A stretch of 7,200 nt of DNA from Bacilli bacterium (GTDB lineage Bacteria; Bacillota_I; Bacilli_A; RF39; UBA660): NCBI GenBank assembly GCA_900753645.1, contig CAADZW010000084.1, forward strand, positions 1 to 7,200, written 5' to 3'. The notes under the pieces are model-generated. The model was not told the origin of the DNA, did no database searches, and saw only the letters and a program-made list of their open reading frames with translations. Position numbers and translations under genes: made by a program. Below are positions 1 to 6,683 of the stretch, one piece after another. Within the stretch, counting starts at the first letter, position 1; every line of letters begins with the position of its first letter.

Positions 1-253
1 ATCCAGAAAAATCATAACCGCCACTACCATTATTTTGGAATGCCGCATGACCATATTGATCGTATTGTTTTCTTTTATTCTCATCGGATAAAACAGCATA
101 AGCTTCTTGACATTCTTTAAACTTTTCGGCTGCATTTTCTTCTTTAGAAACATCAGGGTGATATTGCTTAGCTAATTTACGAAAAGCTGATTTTATTTCA
201 TCTTGCGTTGCTGTTTTAGGAACACCTAACACCTCATAATAATCTTTTTTCAT
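1..253 (-). CDS. dnaJ: DnaJ (Hsp40) co-chaperone, N-terminal part, runs off left edge
   Basis: Only the first 84 codons are inside the window. They form a complete J-domain that starts [11 protein letters not shown], has the invariant HPD motif at residues 32-34, and continues with the [19 protein letters not shown] block at about 51-69, followed by the start of the Gly/Phe-rich linker ([11 protein letters not shown]). DnaJ delivers unfolded substrates to DnaK and stimulates its ATPase through the HPD loop. The zinc-finger and C-terminal substrate-binding domains would lie beyond position 1. The start is well supported: the ATG is 7 nt after an AAGAAGG-type Shine-Dalgarno that overlaps the pepF stop codon, with a gap of only 12 nt, so translation is probably coupled to pepF. 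It is the last visible gene of the hrcA operon. Confidence 0.95.
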   Translation of the reverse strand, partial: MKKDYYEVLGVPKTATQDEIKSAFRKLAKQYHPDVSKEENAAEKFKECQEAYAVLSDENKRKQYDQYGHAAFQNNGSGGYDFSG

Positions 254-265
254 ACTTCACCTTCT

Positions 266-2062
266 TTACATAAGTTCTTCAAATTGTTCAATAAAACTAT
301 CAAACATTTTTATAGCACTTTCAATTACCTCTTTTTTAGTAACATCAATGCCAGCTATTTTAAGTTCATTAATAGGATAATCACTACCGCCACTACTTAA
401 GAATTTAAGATAATTTTCTAAAGCTTTATCTTTTTTATTTAATATGCCATCGACGATATAACATGCACAAGATAGACCGATCGAATATTTATAAACATAG
501 AAATTATAGTAAAAGTGTGGTATTCTTTCCCATTCATATTTAATCACATCATCGACAACTACATCAGGACCAAAGTATTTTAAGTTCAATTTATAATATT
601 CATTGCATAACAATTCATTAGTTAATACTTCACCATTCTCGACCTTTACATGCATGTCACGTTCAAACTCGGCAAACATAGTTTGACGATATAAAGTTGC
701 CTTAAATAAATCCATTAAATTACTTAAAATATATTTCTTTTCCTCTTTATCATTAGTATTATTTAAAAGATAAAAATTAAGCAATAATTCATTTACTGTC
801 GATGCAACTTCGGCCACAAAGATCGTATACTGCGAATACTGATAAGGATTGTTTAAACAAGAATAATAAGTATGCATTGAATGCCCTAATTCGTGTGCTA
901 AAGTCGAAACATCATTTAAAGTATTTTCATAATTCAATAAAATATAAGGTTTAGTATCATAAAAACCACTTGAATAAGCGCCACCTCTTTTGCCAACATT
1001 GTTATAAACGTCAATCCATCTTTCAGCAAAGGCTTTTTTCAAATTATTAGTATAATCTTCACCTAAGACACTTAAAGCTTTTAAAACGATTTCCTTACCT
1101 TCCTCAAAAGGATATTCTTTATTGCTTTCATTAACTAAATCAACATATTGATCATATAAATGAAATTCATCTACTTTCAAAAATTTCTTCTTTAAATTAA
1201 AATATCTATAAATAACATCCAAATGTTCAGAAATTGTCTCGATCAGATTATTATACACCTTAACACTAACATTATCATTGAACAAAGCTGCTTCTAAACT
1301 TGAACGATAATTTTTTAATTTAGCTAAGGTTGTCAATATATCGACATTACCAGCAAAAGTGGAGCTAATCGTATTTTTAAATTCACCATACTTCCCTAAT
1401 ATTTGTTCAAAAGCTTGTTTTCTTACATCGCGATTTTTAGATTGTAGAAAAACACGATAATTACTTTCAGTTAGTTCAACTTCATGACCATTGTCATCAG
1501 TTATCATGCCAAACTTTATATCAGCATCAGTTAGCCTTTCAAAAGTATCAGCCGGATTGTCAAAAACTTTACTTAACGATGACAAAATTTTTTCGGATTC
1601 ATTACTCAAAATATGTTTTTTAAACCGATAAATATTCTCTAAGATAAATTTATATCCTTTTAATTTAGATTCTTGTTTATAATATGTTTTAATTAAGTTA
1701 TAGTCGACACTCATTAATTCCGGATTAACATAAGCAGTTAATTCTTCATATTTATTGATTAGGTTTTTAATTTTACCTAACATTTCTTGATATTGAGTAT
1801 TAGTTGTATCTTGATCGTGCTTTAAATTAGCATAATAATATAATTTATACAATTTTCTTTCTAACGAACAAGATAGTTCTAAATAATCTAATAAATTTTG
1901 AGCATTACTAACTAATATTCCTTTAAATTTTGAAATTTGTTTAATTTCTTTGCTTATCTTATTAAAATCTGTTTCCCAAGCTTTATCATTTTTATAAATA
2001 TAACTCAAATCCCAAGTGTATTTTTCTTCTATTTCTTCGCGTTTACGTTGTGATTTTCCCAT
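266..2062 (-). CDS. pepF: Oligoendopeptidase F, M3 family zinc metallopeptidase
   Basis: The 598-aa product has the usual length of PepF (about 600 aa). It carries the M3 zinc-binding signature DVSTLAHELGHSMHTYYS, with the HExxH residues H390, E391 and H394, and a third metal ligand candidate E418 in FVAEVAST. The largely helical N-terminal half (about 1-200) fits the family lobe that closes over the peptide channel. There is no signal peptide, so it is cytoplasmic. Family members cleave short oligopeptides and do not attack folded proteins. The start is an ATG preceded by AAAGGAG at a 5-nt spacing. The gene sits between dnaK (45 nt upstream, with a hairpin in the gap) and dnaJ (12 nt downstream), on the same strand and with no promoter that I can see. 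It is therefore probably heat-shock co-transcribed, removing peptides released by proteases. That role is inferred from context only. Confidence 0.95.
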   Translation of the reverse strand: MGKSQRKREEIEEKYTWDLSYIYKNDKAWETDFNKISKEIKQISKFKGILVSNAQNLLDYLELSCSLERKLYKLYYYANLKHDQDTTNTQYQEMLGKIKNLINKYEELTAYVNPELMSVDYNLIKTYYKQESKLKGYKFILENIYRFKKHILSNESEKILSSLSKVFDNPADTFERLTDADIKFGMITDDNGHEVELTESNYRVFLQSKNRDVRKQAFEQILGKYGEFKNTISSTFAGNVDILTTLAKLKNYRSSLEAALFNDNVSVKVYNNLIETISEHLDVIYRYFNLKKKFLKVDEFHLYDQYVDLVNESNKEYPFEEGKEIVLKALSVLGEDYTNNLKKAFAERWIDVYNNVGKRGGAYSSGFYDTKPYILLNYENTLNDVSTLAHELGHSMHTYYSCLNNPYQYSQYTIFVAEVASTVNELLLNFYLLNNTNDKEEKKYILSNLMDLFKATLYRQTMFAEFERDMHVKVENGEVLTNELLCNEYYKLNLKYFGPDVVVDDVIKYEWERIPHFYYNFYVYKYSIGLSCACYIVDGILNKKDKALENYLKFLSSGGSDYPINELKIAGIDVTKKEVIESAIKMFDSFIEQFEELM

Positions 2063-2079
2063 ATTTTCTCCTTTACACT

Positions 2080-2108
2080 AGAAAGTTCTAGTTAATCTAG
2101 AACTTCCT
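2080..2108 (-). other. Hairpin in the dnaK-pepF gap
   Basis: Nine perfect base pairs (CTAGAACTT at 2097-2105 against AAGTTCTAG at 2083-2091) enclose a 5-nt loop. In the RNA, a G-U pair and two further pairs extend this to 12 pairs starting at the last base of the dnaK stop codon. The 3' side continues with AGUGUAAAGGAG, the pepF Shine-Dalgarno region, and has no U-tract, so this is not a standard intrinsic terminator. It could be an RNA processing or stability element that sets different levels of dnaK and pepF-dnaJ mRNA, or a weak attenuator. Its structure is seen in the sequence; its function is inferred. Confidence 0.6.
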
Positions 2109-2674
2109 TATTTTTCTTCAAATTCAGCATCTTGTACGTCAGATTTTTTATCATCAGTGTTAGATTCTTTATTTTCTTCCCCAGCTTTCTTAGCTGCTTC
2201 TTCATAAACTTTAGTAGCAAAAGCCATCGCTGTTTCATTTAATTTATCTTTTTTAGCTTTGATATCTTCAATATCATTTTTCTCTAAAGCTTCTTTTAAA
2301 TCTTTAATTTGTTCTTCAGCTTTTTCTTTATCTTTAGCATCGACTTTATCCCCTAAATCTTTAATAGATTTCTCAGTCATAAAGATTAATTGTTCAGCTT
2401 CGTTTTTAAGATCAGCTTCTTCTTTACGTTTGCTATCAGCTTCACGATTAGCTTCAGCCTCTTTAACCATTTTATCGATTTCATCATCTGATAAATTAGT
2501 ACTTGCTGTAATAGTAATAGCTTGTTCTTTATTAGTTCCCAAGTCTTTAGCTTTAACATTGACGATACCATTAGCGTCGATATCAAATGTAACTTGAATT
2601 TGTGGTACACCACGAGGTGCAGCAGGGATTCCAGTTAATTGGAAACGACCCAATGTTTTATTGTCGCTAGCCAT
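2108..2674 (-). CDS. dnaK: DnaK substrate-binding domain fragment (as read)
   Basis: This is the 188-aa open frame from the first ATG after the deletion. It begins [22 protein letters not shown] in the beta-sandwich peptide-binding subdomain, continues through the helical lid (about residues 60-160) and ends in a charged tail with DAEFEE. It corresponds to residues 417-604 of the repaired protein. The in-frame sequence between the deletion and this ATG also encodes DnaK but contains no ATG, GTG or TTG start. An AAGGTG motif lies 8 nt before the ATG, so reinitiation is conceivable, but the product would lack the first strands of the peptide-binding sandwich. This ATG is best regarded as an internal methionine of dnaK. 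Confidence 0.75.
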   Translation of the reverse strand: MASDNKTLGRFQLTGIPAAPRGVPQIQVTFDIDANGIVNVKAKDLGTNKEQAITITASTNLSDDEIDKMVKEAEANREADSKRKEEADLKNEAEQLIFMTEKSIKDLGDKVDAKDKEKAEEQIKDLKEALEKNDIEDIKAKKDKLNETAMAFATKVYEEAAKKAGEENKESNTDDKKSDVQDAEFEEK

Positions 2675-2799
2675 ACTTCTTTCACCTTGTAAGATGTGAA
2701 TATCAACAGCTGGTTGATTATCAGCAGCAGTTGAGAATATTTCTGATTTGCTTGTTGGAATAGTCGTATTTCTTGGAATTAATACTGTACATACGCCAC

Positions 2800-3927
<1,128 letters not shown>

Positions 3928-3938
3928 TCATCCTTTCT

Positions 3939-4574
3939 TTATTCACTAACTTTAACCATGGCTGGTCTTATAACTTTTTCTTTTAAAATATAACCCTTTT
4001 GTAATACTTCAAGAACCATACCAGCTTCGACGCCTTCTCTTTTTTCGGTCATGATAGCCTCATGGTAAACAGGATCAAAAGGTTTATTATTACCGTCAAT
4101 TTCCACAACACCATAATTTTTTAAAATGTTAACAAAATTGCAGTAAATCATCTTAAAGCCAGATAAGAATTTAGATACTTCGTCGTCCAAATTAGTATCA
4201 TCCATACTTATCGCTCTTTCAAAATTATCTAAAATTGGTAATGTTTCCTTAATTAAGTCTTCATTACAAAATTTAAGTAATCTTGATTGTTCGTCTTCTA
4301 ATCTTTTACGATAATTAATAAATTCAGCTTTGCTTCGTAAAAGTTCATCTTCTAATTCTTTAATTCTTTCTTTATATTTATTTTTATCCTTCTTAGGCTT
4401 GTCATGTTCACAGTGACATTCATGACATTCACAATGTTCATGTGGCTTATGATGTGGCACTGGATGAACATCTTCTGGTTTTGGATGTTCATGATGTGGA
4501 TGTTCATCTGAATGTTTACAGTGTTCATGATTTAAATGCTCATTTTTATGTTCATGCTTTACTTCTTCTTCCAT
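3939..4574 (-). CDS. grpE: GrpE nucleotide exchange factor with His/Cys-rich N-terminal extension
   Basis: The 211-aa protein is clearly GrpE from about residue 64 on. It has a long coiled-coil helix containing EFINYRKRLEDE (85-96), then ETLPILDNFERAI, the GVVEIDGNNKPFDPVYHEAI block, and the family C-terminal signature GYILKEKVIRPAMVKVS. GrpE dimers release ADP from DnaK and act as a thermosensor. The N-terminus is unusual: residues 1-58 contain 18 His and 5 Cys, including HPHHEHP and HCECHECHCEH, where most relatives have an acidic, disordered tail. The start is firm because its ATG shares a base with the hrcA stop (TAATG) and follows an AAGAAGG Shine-Dalgarno inside the end of hrcA, so translation is coupled. 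Metal binding by the tail is an inference from composition. Confidence 0.95.
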   Translation of the reverse strand: MEEEVKHEHKNEHLNHEHCKHSDEHPHHEHPKPEDVHPVPHHKPHEHCECHECHCEHDKPKKDKNKYKERIKELEDELLRSKAEFINYRKRLEDEQSRLLKFCNEDLIKETLPILDNFERAISMDDTNLDDEVSKFLSGFKMIYCNFVNILKNYGVVEIDGNNKPFDPVYHEAIMTEKREGVEAGMVLEVLQKGYILKEKVIRPAMVKVSE

Positions 4575-5572
4575 TATTTACCTTCTTTCTCTATTTGTCC
4601 TTTTATATATTCTAATAATGTAATAACGCGATCATATTCCATTCGTTTTGGTCCTATTAAGGCAATAGTTCCTTCTTCACCTTGTGTTTCATATTTCATT
4701 TTTACTATCGTAACATCATCGTCAAAGTCTGTTTCACTACCAATATAAATATTAATACCGTTATCATTTTCTTCGATTTTGTTAACTATTTCTTTATCCT
4801 CAAATTTACTAATTATTTCTCTTATTTTATCAGTACTATTAAATTCTGGTTGCATTAAAATATTTTTTCTGCCCGCCATTTTTATATTGGCATCTTGCGC
4901 AAAATCACTAAACGCATTATAAAATGCATTATATAATACCTCATGCTGTTTAACATACATACCAATAATTGGTTTTACTTCATACTCTAACACTTTACCA
5001 ACTTCATTTAATTGTGTGCCAATAATCATTTTATTAATCAATTCAACTGTTTGTTTAATGTCATTAATTGATACATTTTCTGTAATTGTTAAATTCTTAT
5101 GTTCGACATGTCCTTTATCCGTTATAACTATTGCAATTAAGTTGTGCTCATTAATTGGAACTACTTCAACCTTACTCACACAGTTTTCTTTAGATGATTT
5201 ACCTAAAACTACCGCTGTTAGATGTGTCATCTCAGAAACTATTTCCATACTTTTAGCAATATAATCTTCTAGCACTAATGTTGAATTGTGAAAAATAGTT
5301 TGTAACTTTAACATATCATCACCAGTTAATTTTTTAGGTTCCATAATGTGATCAACATAATAACGATATCCCTTTTCGCTAGGAACTCGCCCAGAAGAAA
5401 TGTGTGTTTTTTCCAAAAGACCATTCTCCTCTAAAAAACTCATCTCGTTTCTAATTGTGGCACTAGAACAATTTAATACATTGCAAATTGCCTTTGAACT
5501 AACTGGTCTAGCTGTTTTGATATAATCTTCAACGATTACTTTCAATAATTTAGTCTGTCTTTCGTTAAGCAT
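4574..5572 (-). CDS. hrcA: HrcA heat-inducible transcription repressor
   Basis: The 332-aa product has the usual HrcA length of about 340 aa. The N-terminal winged helix covers residues 1-75, with the recognition region PVSSKAICNVLNCSSATIRNEMSFLEENGLLEKTH and the signature SSGRVPSEKGYRYYVD at about 59-74. The remainder is the GAF-like and dimerisation region, ending ALIGPKRMEYDRVITLLEYI. HrcA binds CIRCE operators and needs a chaperonin (GroEL in Bacillus) to stay active, so chaperone shortage induces the operon. The start ATG has a near-consensus Shine-Dalgarno AAAGGTGGTG (9 of 10 bases complementary to the 16S tail) with a 4-nt spacer. It is the first gene of the operon and lies directly behind two CIRCE-like sites, so it is autoregulated. 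The last base pair region overlaps grpE by one base. Confidence 0.97.
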   Translation of the reverse strand: MLNERQTKLLKVIVEDYIKTARPVSSKAICNVLNCSSATIRNEMSFLEENGLLEKTHISSGRVPSEKGYRYYVDHIMEPKKLTGDDMLKLQTIFHNSTLVLEDYIAKSMEIVSEMTHLTAVVLGKSSKENCVSKVEVVPINEHNLIAIVITDKGHVEHKNLTITENVSINDIKQTVELINKMIIGTQLNEVGKVLEYEVKPIIGMYVKQHEVLYNAFYNAFSDFAQDANIKMAGRKNILMQPEFNSTDKIREIISKFEDKEIVNKIEENDNGINIYIGSETDFDDDVTIVKMKYETQGEEGTIALIGPKRMEYDRVITLLEYIKGQIEKEGK

Positions 5573-5576
5573 TATT

Positions 5577-5586
5577 CACCACCTTT
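5577..5586 (-). promoter_or_regulatory. hrcA ribosome binding site touching a leader hairpin
   Basis: The transcript reads AAAGGUGGUG here, one mismatch from the full anti-Shine-Dalgarno complement AAAGGAGGUG, followed by AAUA and the hrcA AUG. Its first two bases lie within the 3' arm of the leader inverted repeat at 5585-5611, so the folded leader ends exactly where the ribosome site begins. Confidence 0.8.
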
Positions 5587-5611
5587 AGCAGTCAACTTTT
5601 CTAACTGCTAT
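5585..5611 (-). promoter_or_regulatory. Second CIRCE-like inverted repeat in the hrcA leader
   Basis: Read along the transcript, this is ATAGCAGTT-N9-GACTGCTAA. It matches the CIRCE consensus TTAGCACTC-N9-GAGTGCTAA at 14 of 18 arm positions with the same 9-bp spacer. The core arms TAGCAGT and ACTGCTA are perfectly complementary over 7 bp at the CIRCE spacing; the C to G change in one arm is matched by G to C in the other. In RNA, three further pairs (two of them G-U) give a 10-bp stem with a 5-nt loop. It could be a second, lower-affinity HrcA site, a 5'-end mRNA stability hairpin, or both. The geometry is visible; binding is inferred. Confidence 0.6.
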
Positions 5612-5615
5612 TCTC

Positions 5616-5644
5616 ATTATACTATTATATGTTAGCATTGTCAA
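5616..5644 (-). promoter_or_regulatory. Sigma-A promoter of the hrcA operon
   Basis: The -35 box TTGACA (5644-5639) and the -10 box TATAAT (5621-5616) are both perfect consensus hexamers, separated by exactly 17 bp. Transcription should start near 5609, leaving a leader of about 37 nt before hrcA. The -35 box lies in the spacer and right arm of the CIRCE, so a bound HrcA dimer would block RNA polymerase. Confidence 0.88.
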
Positions 5645-5658
5645 GATATGAGTGCTAA
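5632..5658 (-). promoter_or_regulatory. CIRCE operator (HrcA binding site)
   Basis: Along the transcript this reads TTAGCACTC-N9-CAATGCTAA. The first arm is identical to the CIRCE consensus and the second matches 7 of 9 positions, with the standard 9-bp spacer. It sits directly upstream of hrcA and over the -35 box, the classic arrangement of class I heat-shock operons in Firmicutes. Confidence 0.92.
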
Positions 5659-5696
5659 AAAATAAAATTTTTAAAAAGATATCATTTGATATCTTT
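5657..5696 (-). terminator. Intrinsic terminator of the CotF-like gene pair
   Basis: A perfect 9-bp stem (AAAGATATC and GATATCTTT) with a 4-nt AAAT loop begins inside the TAA stop codon of the 83-aa gene. It is followed by TTAAAAATTTT and a run of six T. The stem is AU-rich, with two G-C pairs, so termination may be incomplete. The T-run ends one base into the CIRCE arm, leaving no spacer between the two transcription units. Confidence 0.75.
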
Positions 5697-5946
5697 AATT
5701 ATTCTTATTTTGCAATTTAGTCAAAGTTCCTTGAATGGTATTTTTATCGATGTTTTGACCTTGATACCAACCACACTCAGTCATTTTATCATACAATTCA
5801 TGTTGCATTCTTAAAGTTTCTTCTAAACCATATTTTAAAGCTTGACGAACTTTTTCGTTAGATGCTTCCAAAGTACCATGAACATAAACCTCCATATTAC
5901 TCTTAAGTAATAACAACATGTTTTCCATTAGAATTTGATCATTCAT
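5695..5946 (-). CDS. cotF: CotF-family spore coat protein, C-terminal-half type
   Basis: The 83-aa product has the hallmarks of the Coat_F family (PF07875): an opening MNDQILMENMLLLLKSNMEVYVHGTLEASN, then VRQALKYGLEETLRMQHELYDKMTECGWYQ. The helical bundle and the MTECGWY ending are typical of the small CotF-like proteins in spore-forming Firmicutes. It has no signal peptide and one cysteine. The start ATG overlaps the TGA of the upstream 62-aa gene (ATGA), with a strong AGAGGAGG Shine-Dalgarno, so the two are translated together. In Bacillus subtilis CotF is made as one protein of about 160 aa and processed into two fragments; here the equivalents appear to be separate genes. Whether this organism sporulates cannot be told from this window. 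I see no convincing sporulation sigma-factor promoter. Confidence 0.85.
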   Translation of the reverse strand: MNDQILMENMLLLLKSNMEVYVHGTLEASNEKVRQALKYGLEETLRMQHELYDKMTECGWYQGQNIDKNTIQGTLTKLQNKNN

Positions 5947-6131
5947 CTTACTTCCTCCTCTAATAGCGTCATGAGTTTTTCTTTTATATTTTTGTGAGCT
6001 TGTAATTGATTTTCCATAAACATTTTAAGATTGTTATCTTGCAAAAGTTTAATCGTCTCTTTAGTTATGGTATCTAAATTTTGTTCATGGCCAACAGCAT
6101 CTTCAACATATAATAATTCTTTTTGTGTCAT
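5943..6131 (-). CDS. Small helical partner of the CotF-like protein
   Basis: This 62-aa protein begins MTQKELLYVEDAVGHEQNL and ends MENQLQAHKNIKEKLMTLLEEEVR. It is predicted to be two amphipathic helices and has no membrane segment. It resembles the short proteins often found next to CotF-like genes, and its spacing of L and H residues resembles the N-terminal half of B. subtilis CotF, so it may be the other half of a split CotF. That resemblance is from memory of the family and not from an alignment. The ATG follows AGGAGGAT, an excellent ribosome site, 5 nt upstream. The gene overlaps the 83-aa gene by 4 nt and is first in the pair. The 90-odd bases upstream are a divergent AT-rich region shared with the UPF0316 gene, where I find no clear promoter. 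Confidence 0.8.
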   Translation of the reverse strand: MTQKELLYVEDAVGHEQNLDTITKETIKLLQDNNLKMFMENQLQAHKNIKEKLMTLLEEEVR

Positions 6132-6230
6132 TTTTATCCTCCTATAGTTTTATTATGGATTATTTTACGATAGTTAAACAAAAATTAATTAATATTTTAA
6201 AAACATTCCATAATAATACTGGTGAATAAT

Positions 6231-6683
6231 ATGACGTATTTAATAATATTTCTATTAAAAATTCTAGAAAATACGCTAGGTACATTAAGACTTATTATCG
6301 TTTCCAACGGCAAAAAACTAGAAGGCGCTATTCTCAATTTTTTACTCGCGATCGTCTGGGTTATTTCTACTAGTATGGTCGTTATTAATAATGATATTTT
6401 TAAAATCTTTGTGTTCGCTTTAGGATCTTTAATCGGTAGTTATGTTGGTAGCATAATTGAAGAAAAAATAGCTTTAGGTAATAACATGCTACTCGTTATC
6501 AGTAAGAAATATGAGCAAATGAAAAATAGTATCACAGATTATGATAGTTACATTGTCAACGAAAATATTTTAATGATTATGGTTTCAAGAAAAAAAAGAA
6601 AAGCAGTAATCAATATAATTTTAAATATCGATCACAACGCTAAAATTTTTTCTGAATCAATCAAGCAACTAGTCTTTAAATAA
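6231..6683 (+). CDS. UPF0316 membrane protein (DUF5698-DUF2179)
   Basis: The 150-aa protein matches the UPF0316 family (B. subtilis YebE type), whose function is unknown. Three hydrophobic segments lie at about 2-25, 32-52 and 56-76. Family features include ENTLGTLRLIIVSNGKKLEGAIL near the N-terminus and GSIIEEKIALGNN after the third helix. A short cytoplasmic DUF2179-like tail (about 110-150, MIMVSRKKRKAVINIILN) follows. Relatives are usually 170-190 aa, so this one is short. I chose the ATG at 6231, preceded by GGTGA at a suitable distance. An in-frame GTG at 6222 has no ribosome site in front of it. It is the only plus-strand gene, divergent from the CotF-like pair, and its end overlaps the convergent phosphodiesterase gene by 15 nt. 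Confidence 0.85.
   Translation: MTYLIIFLLKILENTLGTLRLIIVSNGKKLEGAILNFLLAIVWVISTSMVVINNDIFKIFVFALGSLIGSYVGSIIEEKIALGNNMLLVISKKYEQMKNSITDYDSYIVNENILMIMVSRKKRKAVINIILNIDHNAKIFSESIKQLVFK

Noticed and set aside
2080..2108. Intrinsic terminator after dnaK
   Set aside because: The stem is followed by AGUGUAAAGGAG and not by a U-tract, and pepF follows closely with its own ribosome site.
2259..2597. Plus-strand open frame of 112 codons opposite the DnaK lid
   Set aside because: The Ser/Leu-rich translation is the mirror of Lys/Glu/Ala-rich DnaK codons, a common shadow of Hsp70 genes.
4401..4574. His/Cys-rich stretch as a separate small metal-binding gene or a mis-called start
   Set aside because: It is in frame with the GrpE core, no stop codon separates the two, and the start is fixed by the TAATG overlap and an AAGAAGG ribosome site.
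4536..4748. Plus-strand open frame of about 70 codons
   Set aside because: It lies opposite the hrcA-grpE junction, its hydrophobic composition comes from the reverse complement of charged codons, and it has no ribosome site.
5016..5264. Plus-strand open frame of about 82 codons inside hrcA
   Set aside because: It is antisense to a well-supported HrcA coding region and matches no family I recognise.
6132..6230. Promoters in the divergent CotF/UPF0316 gap, including a sporulation-type CATAATA box
   Set aside because: The region is so AT-rich that -10-like strings are everywhere. I found no -35 partner at proper spacing for sigma-A, and no matching -35 for sigma-E or sigma-G.
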